Positions 28,967 through 37,514 of a stretch of DNA of 64,000 bases are shown here, piece after piece. The notes beneath the pieces were generated by a model, which was not told the origin of the DNA, searched no databases, and was given only the letters and a program-made list of their open reading frames with translations. Position 1 is the first letter of the stretch. Every line of letters begins with the position of its first letter. The translations under genes and the position numbers were made by a program. This DNA comes from Stenotrophomonas maltophilia. Lineage in GTDB: Bacteria; Pseudomonadota; Gammaproteobacteria; Xanthomonadales; Xanthomonadaceae. The stretch is from assembly GCF_900186865.1 (NCBI RefSeq), contig NZ_LT906480.1:124001-188000 (forward strand). The letters run 5' to 3'.

Positions 28967-29992
28967 ATGAGCACTACCGCTGACAAGATCGCCGTGCTTG
29001 GCGCCGGTTCCTGGGGAACCGCGCTGGCCAGCCTGCTCGCACGGCACGGTCATCCGACCGTGCTGTGGGGGCGCGATGCTGCCGTGGTCGAAGCCATCGA
29101 CCAGCGCCACGAGAACCCGCGTTACCTGCCGGGCATCCCGCTGCCGGACAGCCTGCGTGCCACCACCGATCTGGCGTCGGCGGTGGAGGGCGCGGCCTGG
29201 ATCCTGGTGGTGACCCCCTCGCATGCCTTCGGCGAAACCGTGCGTGCGCTGGCGCCGCTGCGTCCTGCCGGTGCCGGCGTGGCCTGGGCCACCAAGGGCT
29301 TCGAACCCGGTTCGGGCCGCTTCCTGCATGAAGTGGCGCGCGAAGTGCTGGGTGAGGACGTGCCGCTGGCCGTTGTCACCGGGCCGTCGTTCGCCAAGGA
29401 AGTGACCCAGGGCCTGCCGACCGCGATCACCGTGCACGGCGACGTGCCCGAGTTCGCGCAGACGGTGGCCGAGGCGATGCATGGCCCGGCGTTCCGCGCC
29501 TACACCGGCGACGACATGGTCGGTGCCGAGCTGGGCGGTGCGATGAAGAACGTGCTGGCCGTGGCCACCGGCGTGGCCGATGGCATGCAGCTGGGCCTCA
29601 ACGCCCGTGCCGGCCTGATCACCCGTGGCCTCAACGAGATGCTGCGCCTGGCCGCTGCCATCGGTGCCAAGCCGGAAACGCTGATGGGCCTGGCGGGCCT
29701 GGGCGATCTGGTGCTGACCTGTACCGGCGACCTGTCGCGCAACCGCCGCCTGGGCCTGGCCCTGGGCCGTGGCCAGACGCTGCAGGATGCCGTGCGCGAA
29801 ATCGGCCAGGTGGTCGAATCGGTGCAGACCGCCGACGAAGTGATGCGACAGGCGCGCCGCCATGGCATCGACCTGCCGATCTCCGACCGCGTGCGTGCCG
29901 TGCTGCATGGCGAGCAGACGCCGGAAGAAGGCCTGCGCGCATTGCTGGCGCGGGAACAGAAACCGGAGTATCCGGACACGCTGTTCAAGTGA
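28967..29992 (+). CDS. gpsA: glycerol-3-phosphate dehydrogenase [NAD(P)+]
   Basis: GpsA reduces dihydroxyacetone phosphate to glycerol 3-phosphate for phospholipid synthesis. The 341-residue protein opens with the nucleotide-binding [19 protein letters not shown]. It also has [30 protein letters not shown] with the catalytic lysine, and [20 protein letters not shown]. Length and motifs are standard. A strong terminator follows. Confidence 0.97.
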   Translation: MSTTADKIAVLGAGSWGTALASLLARHGHPTVLWGRDAAVVEAIDQRHENPRYLPGIPLPDSLRATTDLASAVEGAAWILVVTPSHAFGETVRALAPLRPAGAGVAWATKGFEPGSGRFLHEVAREVLGEDVPLAVVTGPSFAKEVTQGLPTAITVHGDVPEFAQTVAEAMHGPAFRAYTGDDMVGAELGGAMKNVLAVATGVADGMQLGLNARAGLITRGLNEMLRLAAAIGAKPETLMGLAGLGDLVLTCTGDLSRNRRLGLALGRGQTLQDAVREIGQVVESVQTADEVMRQARRHGIDLPISDRVRAVLHGEQTPEEGLRALLAREQKPEYPDTLFK

Positions 29993-29996
29993 ATCG

Positions 29997-30026
29997 AAAA
30001 ACCCCGGCTACGTGCCGGGGTTTTTT
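29997..30026 (+). terminator. rho-independent terminator of secB-gpsA
   Basis: ACCCCGGC-TACGT-GCCGGGGT is flanked by an A-run and followed by TTTTTT, starting 4 bases after the gpsA stop. Confidence 0.93.
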
Positions 30027-30069
30027 CATCAGGGAGTACACGCGGGTGCCGGACGGGAGACAGGCTTTG

Positions 30070-30130
30070 GTGGGTGCCAAGCTTGCTTGGCATCACGCGC
30101 GCTGCATATCCACGCATGGCGTGGATCTAC
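30070..30130. repeat. two SMAG-type units
   Basis: GTGGGTGCCAAGCTTGCTTG at 30070-30092 and an inverted ATCCACGCATGGCGTGGATC unit at 30108-30130 stand together, just beyond the stop of the minus-strand gene. Confidence 0.78.
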
Positions 30131-30141
30131 TGCAACGCCGA

Positions 30142-30618
30142 TCACCGCGCCCGCGGCGGCGCGCTGGTGTTGTCTATGTCCGAAAAGATCAGCCACGGCC
30201 CATCCCCCACGCGCTTCAACGTGAGCGTGAACTTGCCGGTATCGCCCACGTTGTTGCCGTAGCTGTACGCACCAATGATGTAGCCCGTATTCCCCTCCAC
30301 CGCATACGCCAAGGCACGCAGCCGCAACGGACTGCTGCCCTGGCCGGCATACGCGGCCTCGATCGCACTGCGGCCGCGCACCGGCGGCTGGTTGCTCTGC
30401 AGCACAAAGCCATCCTCGGCGAACAGCGCACCCAATGCCTTGGCATCACCCGTGCGCCACGCCTGCTCGTAGTCGCGCAGTACACGGTCCAGCGGTGCGG
30501 GCAGCGCGATATCGGGAAGCGGCTGTGCGGGCTTCGCGCCTTCGGCATCGTGGGCAATTGCCGGCGATGCCATCAGCAGGGCACTGCAGAAGATCATGGC
30601 GAGTCGTGTGCGGCGCAT
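30142..30618 (-). CDS. secreted SnoaL/DUF4440-like (NTF2 fold) protein
   Basis: The 158-residue protein has a signal peptide (MIFCSALLMASPAIAHD). An NTF2-like domain follows: LRDYEQAWRTGDAKALGALFAEDGFVLQ, RSAIEAAYAG and FTLTLKRVGDGPWLIFSDIDN. This matches the DUF4440/SnoaL group, which includes small-molecule binders and isomerases. It is expected in the periplasm. The substrate is unknown, and the gene appears to be a single transcription unit. Confidence 0.8.
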   Translation of the reverse strand: MRRTRLAMIFCSALLMASPAIAHDAEGAKPAQPLPDIALPAPLDRVLRDYEQAWRTGDAKALGALFAEDGFVLQSNQPPVRGRSAIEAAYAGQGSSPLRLRALAYAVEGNTGYIIGAYSYGNNVGDTGKFTLTLKRVGDGPWLIFSDIDNTSAPPRAR

Positions 30619-30733
30619 GCGTCCAGGCTCTGGCGATGATGGGAAGGCTTCAGACGCATCCTAGCGCGCCGCTGGTTAGAATCACGCGGCCGCCGATTTG
30701 GTGGATGCAGCGCAGATCAGACAAGGACACGGA

Positions 30734-31408
30734 ATGAAGATGCGAATCACAGGGATGGCGATGATGGCCGCGCTGCTGGCAGCCTGCGGACAGGCACCGG
30801 AAAAGACTGGCGAGACTGCACCTGCTGTGGCGCCAGCGCCGACCACCGAAGCACCGGCCGCCGTAGCGACGGTGGTCGAGAAGGAACCGTCCGCCGAAGA
30901 CGGTGTGGACCCCTCGGTGTGGGACAACGAAGGCGAACCGGAAGACCCGAGCACAGGCGGGGAACTCACCTGCGCGGACAACCCGCTGGCAACGCATTTC
31001 TTCACCCTGGTGGGCGGAAATACCGTGGACGACTGCGGCCGCATGGATCCGAAGGTGCTGGCCGCGTTCAACACCCTGATGAAGAACACGGCCGCAGCTG
31101 AATCCGCTGACAAGGAGATTCCATCGCTGCGCGAACGCCTGTTGAGCGGGCCCAGCGGTCCTGGCGAACTGGTAGTGCTGCAGGGTGAGCCGTGGTGGTT
31201 CTACACCGCCTGCCAGGCCCACGACTGCCCCGGCACGGCGTTGGCGATGCTGTATTCGCCCGATCAGTCGAAGATGGTTGGCCGTCTTACCGCGCGCTGC
31301 CGTGTATGGTGGCTGGGCGAGCCGACGGCGGAACAACGTGCGCAGATCGAACAGCGCCAGCCACTGCAGGATGCCGCGTTGAAGGAAGACAGCGCACTCT
31401 GCGAGTGA
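30734..31408 (+). CDS. lipoprotein of unknown function
   Basis: The 224-residue protein has a lipobox (MMAALLAACGQ) and a Pro/Ala/Thr-rich linker to about residue 75. The folded part contains conserved-looking cysteines (GGELTCADN, VDDCGRMDP, ACQAHDCPGTALAMLY, RCRVWWLGEP). The PWWFYTACQAHDCPG segment suggests a C-lysozyme-inhibitor-like (Ivy) or disulfide-rich fold, but this is only a guess. Expected in the envelope. Confidence 0.72.
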   Translation: MKMRITGMAMMAALLAACGQAPEKTGETAPAVAPAPTTEAPAAVATVVEKEPSAEDGVDPSVWDNEGEPEDPSTGGELTCADNPLATHFFTLVGGNTVDDCGRMDPKVLAAFNTLMKNTAAAESADKEIPSLRERLLSGPSGPGELVVLQGEPWWFYTACQAHDCPGTALAMLYSPDQSKMVGRLTARCRVWWLGEPTAEQRAQIEQRQPLQDAALKEDSALCE

Positions 31409-31468
31409 TGTGGCGCGCGCCGCAGCGCCGGGCCGTGCCCGGCGTTGCAGTGAGCGTTGTTCCCCGTA

Positions 31469-31843
31469 TCACCCTTCCGGCCGCATGCGTGCGCTGACCT
31501 GTGCTGTCAGCGACAGACTGACCATCATCAGGCCCTCCATCACACGGTCGCCCACGTACTCCTCGTCGGGTCCGTTCTGGCGCACGCGCTCGGCAGCCAG
31601 CAGCATTTCCAGCGCCACGCGCAGGCCGGTCAATGCGCAGTCCGCGTCGGCCAGCGCCATGCGGCGGCCGGGCATCTGGTGACGCTCCGGCCACGGCTGG
31701 CCATCGGCGGCTGCGCCCTTGCCGATGCGGTCGAGGGTGGCGATGAAACCGTGCGGATCGTGCGGGTGCGGTGCTTCCGAAGGCGCGTCCGCGTTGGTGG
31801 GTACGTACTGCGTGCGTAGTCGGGAGGATTCGGGTGTGCTCAT
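31469..31843 (-). CDS. conserved protein of unknown function with a structured leader
   Basis: The 124-residue protein starts MSTPESSRLRTQYVPTNADA. After a disordered, His/Pro-rich N-terminus, it has a helical C-terminal half (MALADADCALTGLRVALEMLLAAERVRQNGPDEEYVGDRVMEGLMMVSLSL). No signal peptide. I cannot name a family. The ~200 bases upstream are packed with nested inverted repeats. The open frame continues upstream through them, but the ATG at 31843 gives the protein-like part. Confidence 0.6.
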   Translation of the reverse strand: MSTPESSRLRTQYVPTNADAPSEAPHPHDPHGFIATLDRIGKGAAADGQPWPERHQMPGRRMALADADCALTGLRVALEMLLAAERVRQNGPDEEYVGDRVMEGLMMVSLSLTAQVSARMRPEG

Positions 31844-32324
31844 GGCAGAGGCTCCGTGCAGGACAGACGGCAGCCGCCACGCAAAGGTGGCGGGCGGAGA
31901 CGTGGCTCGAAAACCGGGCGCTTGTTGAAACCGGCAGGCACAGGGCCTCCACGCTCCGCCCGCCATGACCGGCAGACGGATTGCCCGCCGGCGCCACGAG
32001 GGGTGACGCCGGCGGGCAAGCGTTGTCAAACAAGCGCACGGGTTTTCGAAGCCCGGCCATCCTTTTTCGATGGCACGTCATCTGTACGCGTGCTGCTGCG
32101 CGGTGCCAATCAGAACAGTTGCATTCAACGCTTGATCAAAGACGCTTTTGGCATTTTTGCATGCTGTTAAGCCGTCGCAGACGCAGGCGCCGCAACGGCC
32201 GTAGCGGCATGGGGAATATGCGACATGGGTCGAAGTTGATGACGTGGCGTGCGGGCACCCCACCAAGTCGATGACGACAGTGCGGGGCGAAGAACGTAAA
32301 TCGATTCCCACACACTTTGATCTG
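31844..32324. other. intergenic region with nested inverted repeats
   Basis: These 481 bases hold no convincing gene. On the side next to the 31.5-kb gene they contain four stem systems: CCGCCAC/GTGGCGG at 31874-31893; GGCGGGCGGAG (31889-31899) with CTCCGCCCGCC (31954-31964); CGAAAACCGGGCGCTTGT (31908-31925) with an imperfect partner at 32030-32048; and a long hairpin at 31983-32017. Some arms overlap, so alternative folds are possible. From 32060 to 32324 the DNA is less G/C-rich, and I see nothing definite. Confidence 0.7.
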
Positions 32325-33356
32325 TCAGTGCTGTTCGCGTCTCTCGTACCAGGCTTGTGTACGGTTCACGATCCGCACCACGGACAGCATGACCGGCACC
32401 TCGATCAGCACACCAACCACCGTCGCCAGCGCCGCCCCCGAATGCACGCCGAACAGTCCTACTGCCGTGGCAACCGCCAGCTCGAAAAAATTGCTGGCGC
32501 CAATCAGCGCTGACGGGCCGGCCACGCAATGCGCCACGCCCAGGCGGCGGTTGAGCAGGTAGGCCAGGCCTGAAGTGAAGTAGACCTGGATCAGGATCGG
32601 CACTGCAATCAGTGCAATCACCAGCGGTTGCTTCACGATCTGCTGGCCCTGGAACCCGAACAGCACCACCAGCGTCAGCAGCAGCGCGGACAGGGACAGC
32701 GGCCCCAGCCTTCGAAGCGCACGCTGCAGGCCCGCCTCGCCGCTGCGCGAAAGGATCCAGTGCCGCAGCAGGGCGGCCACCAGCACCGGCACCACAATGT
32801 AGAGACCCACCGACAACAGCAGCGTGTCCCACGGCACAGTGATCGCTGACAGGCCCAGCAGCAGCGCCACCACCGGTGCGTATGCGACCACCATGATCGC
32901 GTCGTTCAACGCCACCTGGCTCAGGGTGAAGTTGGCATCGCCGCGGCACAGGTTGCTCCAGACGAACACCATGGCAGTGCAGGGCGCGGCCGCCAGCAGG
33001 ATCAAACCGGCGATGTAGCTGTCGATCTGTGCTGCGGGCAGCCAGTCCGCGAAGGCATGGCGCAGGAACAGCCAGCCCAGCAGCGCCATCGAGAACGGCT
33101 TGACCGCCCAGTTGATGAACAGTGTTACCCCGATGCCCTTCCAGTGTTGCTGCAACTGGCGCATCGCGCGGAAGTCGACCTTCAGCAGCATCGGGATGAT
33201 CATCAGCCAGATCAGCGCGGCAACCGGCAGGTTGACCTTGGCGACTTCGGCGGACGCCAGCACCGCGAAGGCACCGGGTAGGACGTGGCCCAGCAGCGTG
33301 CCCATCGCAATGCACAGCACAACCCACAGGGTCAGGTGCCGCTCGAACAGGCTCAT
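32325..33356 (-). CDS. arsB: ACR3-family arsenite efflux transporter
   Basis: ACR3 exports arsenite through the inner membrane. The 343-residue, ten-helix protein has the family motif APCTAMVFVWSNLCRGDANFTL with its essential cysteine, and GASNFFELAVATAVGLFG with the conserved glutamate. MSLFERHLTLWVVLCIAMG is the standard N-terminus. It is third in arsR-arsC-acr3, 13 bases from arsC. This is the Acr3 type, unrelated in sequence to E. coli ArsB. Confidence 0.96.
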   Translation of the reverse strand: MSLFERHLTLWVVLCIAMGTLLGHVLPGAFAVLASAEVAKVNLPVAALIWLMIIPMLLKVDFRAMRQLQQHWKGIGVTLFINWAVKPFSMALLGWLFLRHAFADWLPAAQIDSYIAGLILLAAAPCTAMVFVWSNLCRGDANFTLSQVALNDAIMVVAYAPVVALLLGLSAITVPWDTLLLSVGLYIVVPVLVAALLRHWILSRSGEAGLQRALRRLGPLSLSALLLTLVVLFGFQGQQIVKQPLVIALIAVPILIQVYFTSGLAYLLNRRLGVAHCVAGPSALIGASNFFELAVATAVGLFGVHSGAALATVVGVLIEVPVMLSVVRIVNRTQAWYERREQH

Positions 33357-33369
33357 GGCAGTGGCACCG

Positions 33370-33873
33370 TTACTGCGCGCCGTCGGCCGGCAACAACTGG
33401 CCGATCTGGTCCAGCGCGTGCCGCAGCGTCTCGCGGTCGGACCACAATGATGCAGGCAGTGTGAGCAGCGCACGCAGCCGCGCCTTCACGATGGCATGGG
33501 CCAGCGCGAAGGCTGCGGTCTTGTCGGCATCGCTGCCTGCCACGGCGGCCGGATCGGGCAGGCCCCAGTGGCTGCGGACGAAGTCACCGAACACCACAGG
33601 GCAGGCTTCCGCTGCGGCTGCATCACACACGGTGATCACCAGATCCATCGGTGCTGCATCCACGAACTCATCCCACGACTTGCTGCGCAGCCCTTCAATG
33701 GGCATTCCTTCGGCCTGCAACTGGGCCAGCGCGAAGGGGTTGATCTGGCCATTGGGCTGGCTGCCCGCACTGAATGCGCTGAAGCGATCACCGCCCCATG
33801 CACGCAGGGTGGCTTCGGCAAGCACGCTGCGGGCGCTGTTGCCGGTGCAGAGGAACAGGACATTGCGGGTCAT
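33370..33873 (-). CDS. arsC: arsenate reductase, low-molecular-weight phosphatase type
   Basis: ArsC reduces arsenate to arsenite. The 167-residue protein has the P-loop VLFLCTGNSARSVLAE (CX5R) of the thioredoxin- or glutaredoxin-coupled, tyrosine-phosphatase-like class. HWGLPDPAAV supplies the conserved aspartate of the DP motif. It lies between arsR and acr3. The E. coli glutaredoxin-type ArsC is not related. Confidence 0.94.
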   Translation of the reverse strand: MTRNVLFLCTGNSARSVLAEATLRAWGGDRFSAFSAGSQPNGQINPFALAQLQAEGMPIEGLRSKSWDEFVDAAPMDLVITVCDAAAAEACPVVFGDFVRSHWGLPDPAAVAGSDADKTAAFALAHAIVKARLRALLTLPASLWSDRETLRHALDQIGQLLPADGAQ

Positions 33874-33910
33874 GGAGCAATTGCCTTGAGAGGAGAGGAT
33901 CTGTGTGGGG

Positions 33911-34240
33911 TCAGCCCTTGCAGGCGGGCGCCGTGGGCATGCATTGCTCGGTTGGCGAGCCCGCGCAGCAGTTGTGCGTCAGGTACTCGATCAAGCCGTT
34001 CATCGCATCGAAGTTGGCGCGGTAGCAGACATGGCGACCCTGGCTTTCGCTCTCCACCAGGCCGGCCTGCACCAGCTCCTTCAGGTGGAAGCTGAGCGTG
34101 GCTGGGGGCACCTGCAGGGCCGTGGCGATGTCGCCCGCCATGCGACCTGCCGGGCCAGCCTCCACCAGCAGGCGGAAGGCAGCCAGGCGGGTGGCATGGC
34201 CCAGGGCAGTCAGGGCAGCAATTGCATTCAACGTTTCCAT
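33911..34240 (-). CDS. arsR: ArsR-family arsenic-responsive repressor
   Basis: The 109-residue winged-helix repressor shows LGHATRLAAFRLLVEAGPAGRMAGDIATALQVPPATLSFHLKELVQAGLV, with the DNA-recognition helix PATLSFHL. The classical ELCVCDL metal site is missing from the recognition region. Cysteines are instead clustered at the C-terminus (HNCCAGSPTEQCMPTAPACKG), as in ArsR variants with a relocated arsenite site. It starts only 17 bases from arsH on the other strand. Confidence 0.93.
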   Translation of the reverse strand: METLNAIAALTALGHATRLAAFRLLVEAGPAGRMAGDIATALQVPPATLSFHLKELVQAGLVESESQGRHVCYRANFDAMNGLIEYLTHNCCAGSPTEQCMPTAPACKG

Positions 34241-34276
34241 ATTTCTAGAATAATCGAATGAATAAGCCCATCACAA
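34222..34276. promoter_or_regulatory. overlapping divergent arsR/arsH promoters
   Basis: For arsH, TTGCAT (34222-34227) and TAGAAT (34246-34251) are 18 bases apart. For arsR on the minus strand, TTGTGA (34276-34271) and TATTCT (34252-34247) are also 18 apart. The -10 boxes overlap around the palindrome TTCTAGAA (34243-34250). Both predicted start points fall at or next to the ATG, so both messages may be leaderless. Confidence 0.55.
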
Positions 34277-34986
34277 GCCCCCATCTACCGAATCTGGTAG
34301 ACGCCTCGCTGCCCCAGCCCGATCACCACCAGCTCGCCGCGGCAGATCCGGGACCGCCACGCATCCTCCTGCTCTACGGCTCGCTTCGGCCGCAGTCGTT
34401 CAGTCGCAAGCTGGCGCTGGAAGCCGAGCGATTGCTGCGTCACCTGGGGTGCGAGACCCGCGTGTTCGATCCGCATGCGCTGCCCATGCTGGACAGCGTG
34501 CACCCGCACCACCCTGAAGTGCAGCGACTGCGCGAATGGTCGCAGTGGTCGGAAGGCCAGGTCTGGGTCAGCCCCGAGCGGCATGGCACGGTCACCGGCG
34601 TGTTCAAGAACCAGATCGACTGGTTGCCGCTGGAAGATGGCAGCGTGCGGCCCACGCAGGGCAGGACGCTGGCGCTGCTGCAGGTGAGTGGCGGCTCGCA
34701 GTCGTTCAATACGGTCAACACGTTGCGCGTGCTCGGCCGTTGGATGCGCATGCTGACCATCCCCAACCAGTCGTCGGTGCCCAAGGCCTGGCAGGAATTC
34801 GATGACGACGGCCGGATGAAACCCTCGCCGTACTACGATCGGGTGGTGGATGTGATGGAAGAGCTGGTGAAGTTCACGCTGCTGACGCGTGGCAGGACGG
34901 ACTACCTGGTGGACCGTTACAGCGAGAGGAAGGGCGATGCGCATGCCGCTGCATTGGCGCGGGCGGCGGGCGCTGCGGCTTCCTGA
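34258..34986 (+). CDS. arsH: ArsH NADPH-dependent FMN reductase
   Basis: ArsH oxidises methyl- and aryl-arsenicals and reduces quinones or flavins using NADPH and FMN. The 242-residue protein has [66 protein letters not shown] and [26 protein letters not shown], all typical of ArsH. It is transcribed away from arsR. Length is normal. Confidence 0.95.
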   Translation: MNKPITSPHLPNLVDASLPQPDHHQLAAADPGPPRILLLYGSLRPQSFSRKLALEAERLLRHLGCETRVFDPHALPMLDSVHPHHPEVQRLREWSQWSEGQVWVSPERHGTVTGVFKNQIDWLPLEDGSVRPTQGRTLALLQVSGGSQSFNTVNTLRVLGRWMRMLTIPNQSSVPKAWQEFDDDGRMKPSPYYDRVVDVMEELVKFTLLTRGRTDYLVDRYSERKGDAHAAALARAAGAAAS

Positions 34987-35020
34987 CTTCCGGTACGCAA
35001 ACGCTTTCCACTACCCACTT

Positions 35021-35764
35021 CTACTTGCTTGCGCGCCGCGCGCCTTTCTCGTCTTCGTCCTTTGCATCGCCACGGCTCTGCGCGAACTCCGGGAACGTCT
35101 TCGCGATCGAATCCTTGTCCGGCAGGATGTAGAACACACCACCCTTCTCGAACGTGGACTGCACGATCTGCTCGTAGAACGCGGGCGAGACGTTGATGCA
35201 GCCGTGGGTGACGCGGTTGTCGTCCGGCGTCGGCGTTGCCAGCCGTTGGGCGCGTTTCTCTTTCGGGGTGCCTGGCGGCAGCGGGTGCATCGAGACGGCG
35301 GAATCGTAGTCCACCCACAGCACGCGCCCGGCATCGTCGGAGGGGCCGTAGCCACCAATGAAACGGCCGGCAGGGGTGGTGCGGTCATGGCCGGGAATCG
35401 CGCTCAGTGCGAGCTTGGCAACACCAGGGGCCGAGTGATCACCGATGGCCGAACCGAACAGCGCCGGTGCCGCGCCGCGCAGCTTACCGTCGCCGCCGAA
35501 GATCAGGACCTGCGCGGCGGCCTTGTCCATGATTGCGAACGGGTAGCCCTGGTTGTCCTTGCTGGCAACCACCCAGCCGGCCAGCTCGATCACTGTTTCG
35601 GACACGCTCTGGTCGGGTGGAAGTTCATCAACGGCGGCAATTCGCTGTTCAGGCGCTTCCTTGTCCTTGCCCTTGGCGCTGGCTGCGCCGCTACACGCAA
35701 CGACCAGTGCCATCGCCAGTGCGGCATGGAGGACGCGGCGTTCAGGGGAGGAGGAGGTACGAAT
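35021..35764 (-). CDS. L,D-transpeptidase (YkuD family), probable ATT start
   Basis: This protein cross-links peptidoglycan or attaches proteins to it. The YkuD catalytic motif RVTHGCINVSPAFY carries the nucleophile cysteine near residue 200, and GRFIGGYGPSDDAG lies upstream. The only good signal peptide (RTSSSPERRVLHAALAMALVVACSGAASA) starts at an ATT codon at 35764, preceded by AAGGAG at 7 bases. The nearest conventional upstream start is a GTG at 35824 without a visible ribosome site. The C-terminus is charged (DEDEKGARRASK). Confidence 0.85.
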   Translation of the reverse strand: MRTSSSPERRVLHAALAMALVVACSGAASAKGKDKEAPEQRIAAVDELPPDQSVSETVIELAGWVVASKDNQGYPFAIMDKAAAQVLIFGGDGKLRGAAPALFGSAIGDHSAPGVAKLALSAIPGHDRTTPAGRFIGGYGPSDDAGRVLWVDYDSAVSMHPLPPGTPKEKRAQRLATPTPDDNRVTHGCINVSPAFYEQIVQSTFEKGGVFYILPDKDSIAKTFPEFAQSRGDAKDEDEKGARRASK

Positions 35765-35870
35765 GGGACGGCTCCTTGCAATGCAATCCTGGGTGGAAGG
35801 ATGCCAGTGGCCGGCGAAGGCCACTGGTTCCCGATACAGAGGTGGATCAATTCAAAGGATGAGGGAGCTA

Positions 35871-36143
35871 TCAGCCGCGCGGCTTGCGACCGGCCGGTGC
35901 CCTTTCAAGCTGCTGTACGCGGCCTTCGATCTGGTCCAGACGCTGGTTGGCCTGCTGCGCCGACTGGTTGGCGGACTCGGCACTCTGGGCAGCGCCCTGC
36001 ACCTTTACGTCGAGCTGATCGAGGCGCGAGTTGATGGTTGCGAACTCGTCCTTGTAGGTGGCGCAAGCGCCGAGGCTTACGGTGGCCACGATGGCGACGG
36101 TGATGGCGCGTGCTGCGTTGATGTGCTGCTTGGTCAGTTTCAT
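35871..36143 (-). CDS. small coiled-coil lipoprotein (Lpp-like)
   Basis: The 90-residue protein has a lipoprotein signal (ARAITVAIVATVSLGACA). A heptad-like coiled coil follows (INSRLDQLDVKVQGAAQSAESANQSAQQANQRLDQIEGRVQQLE) and then a basic tail. This is the architecture of Braun-type lipoproteins, although the tail ends RKPRG rather than a simple YRK. AGGAGG lies 9 bases before the ATG at 36143. The adjacent L,D-transpeptidase could be the enzyme that attaches it to peptidoglycan. Confidence 0.82.
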   Translation of the reverse strand: MKLTKQHINAARAITVAIVATVSLGACATYKDEFATINSRLDQLDVKVQGAAQSAESANQSAQQANQRLDQIEGRVQQLERAPAGRKPRG

Positions 36144-36357
36144 TTCCAACTCCCTCCTTCGTCTGGGGAAGCTGGAATATAGCGGCGTTTGTTCCCGGCG
36201 CTAGCCCGTGCTTTCAGCTGGAATTTGAGTACGTGGATGGGCTGTGAAGGCCTGTAGATCAACAAACCTTAACAAGCGGGATCAAGCGAACTGATCTGCA
36301 TCGGCGAAGCGCCTTGTGCCTGTTAAACGTTACCCATTCACCTGCATGAAGCCGCCA

Positions 36358-37353
36358 TCACGGCATGCGCGTCTGCGTGCTTTCGCCTGCTCCGCACGCA
36401 GGTTGCCATCCACTTGCTTCCAGCAGCGCCGCAGCGTTCCCAGGCTGGACATCCAGCAGTTCGGCGACGCCGCTGCGCGTGTCGGCCGCGCGCGCAACAT
36501 AGGCATGGGCGATGCGATAGCCGATCCAGTAGCCGAGATCTCCGCGGCGCGCATCGTCGCCGGGACCGTTGTACAGCCACCTCGAAAGATCGGTACCCAT
36601 GCTGTCCTGCAGGAACGCGCGCTCCAGCGCACACTCGCGACCCTGTGTCCAACGCTGCAGATGCGCGTTGGCCGGTTGCCCGGAGATCCGTTCGGCCACG
36701 TATTCGGCGCCCCCTTCCAGCAGGGTCTGATAGAGCAGGGTGGGCTGCTCGACGTCCACGCGTGCACCGGGCTGTTGCACGTGCACATACTCATGCGCGA
36801 TCAGATGCACGAAGCGGTCACCTACGTCGGCCTGCATCCAGTCGGCGTTGCACAGTGCTTCCAGTCCGACGACCACACCTGCTTCGGTAGTCACGCCACC
36901 ACTATTGCCGCGGCCCACCAGTACGGTGACCGGGGGAAAGCGCGCAGACGGCAACAGGGCGCCAAGTCGATCGACGGCAGCGGCGACGCGCGTGCGGATC
37001 GATGGCAATGCGGTCGCGCAGGTTCTCGCTTTCGCAAACAATGCCGGCTTGTCCTGGATGGCCCTGGCCAGCCGCTCCATCGAGCCGATACGGCGGTCGG
37101 TGAAGCTGCGCAGGGCATCCGTACCCGCATCCAGATAGCCGTGTTGCAGATCATCGGCGCTTGGGCGCCCTTGGTTGGCGTCCAGCACCTTGAAGAAGCG
37201 CGTGACATCGTCTGTCTGTACGACGATGTGCCCGGTAGCAACGATGCGCTCAGCCGCCTGTGCCTGCGGCAGCGCAACCGGCGAGGCGATCAGGATCAGT
37301 GCCCGCATCAAGCATCGAGCGTGGTGCGCGTAAGAAGCCGACAGCGGTCCCAT
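36358..37353 (-). CDS. secreted DUF2268-like zinc protease candidate
   Basis: The 331-residue protein has a signal peptide (MRALILIASPVALPQAQA). A central metalloprotease-like motif, FVHLIAHEYVHVQQPG (HEXXH), is followed 29 residues on by LLEGGAEYVAERISG, which supplies a third ligand glutamate. This is the layout of predicted DUF2268 Zn-proteases. ATG at 37353 has AGGGA 8 bases upstream; ATG at 37308 is an alternative. No target is evident. Confidence 0.78.
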   Translation of the reverse strand: MGPLSASYAHHARCLMRALILIASPVALPQAQAAERIVATGHIVVQTDDVTRFFKVLDANQGRPSADDLQHGYLDAGTDALRSFTDRRIGSMERLARAIQDKPALFAKARTCATALPSIRTRVAAAVDRLGALLPSARFPPVTVLVGRGNSGGVTTEAGVVVGLEALCNADWMQADVGDRFVHLIAHEYVHVQQPGARVDVEQPTLLYQTLLEGGAEYVAERISGQPANAHLQRWTQGRECALERAFLQDSMGTDLSRWLYNGPGDDARRGDLGYWIGYRIAHAYVARAADTRSGVAELLDVQPGNAAALLEASGWQPACGAGESTQTRMP

Positions 37354-37442
37354 GCGGAGTTCCCTGAACGCCAGCCTTATTTATACACCAGTCAGTTCAA
37401 TATTCAGGGTTGATTAGACCCCCTAACGGATAATTCACACCT

Positions 37443-37485
37443 GTCGACCGCCTCTTCTCTCTCCCCCTCCCGGGAGGCGGCCGAC
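37443..37485 (+). promoter_or_regulatory. 5' leader hairpin before the Ax21-like gene
   Basis: GTCGACCGCCTC (37443-37454) pairs with GAGGCGGCCGAC (37474-37485), with one mismatch and a pyrimidine-rich loop. It ends 29 bases before the ATG, followed by A/T-rich DNA and AAAGG. It may stabilise the message or control its translation. Confidence 0.5.
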
Positions 37486-37514
37486 GAAACCAAAATAATT
37501 AAAGGTGTGTCCCG

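Noticed and set aside
32060..32324. small gene downstream of acr3
   Set aside because: Short frames exist on both strands but lack a ribosome site, consistent codon bias or any recognisable motif.
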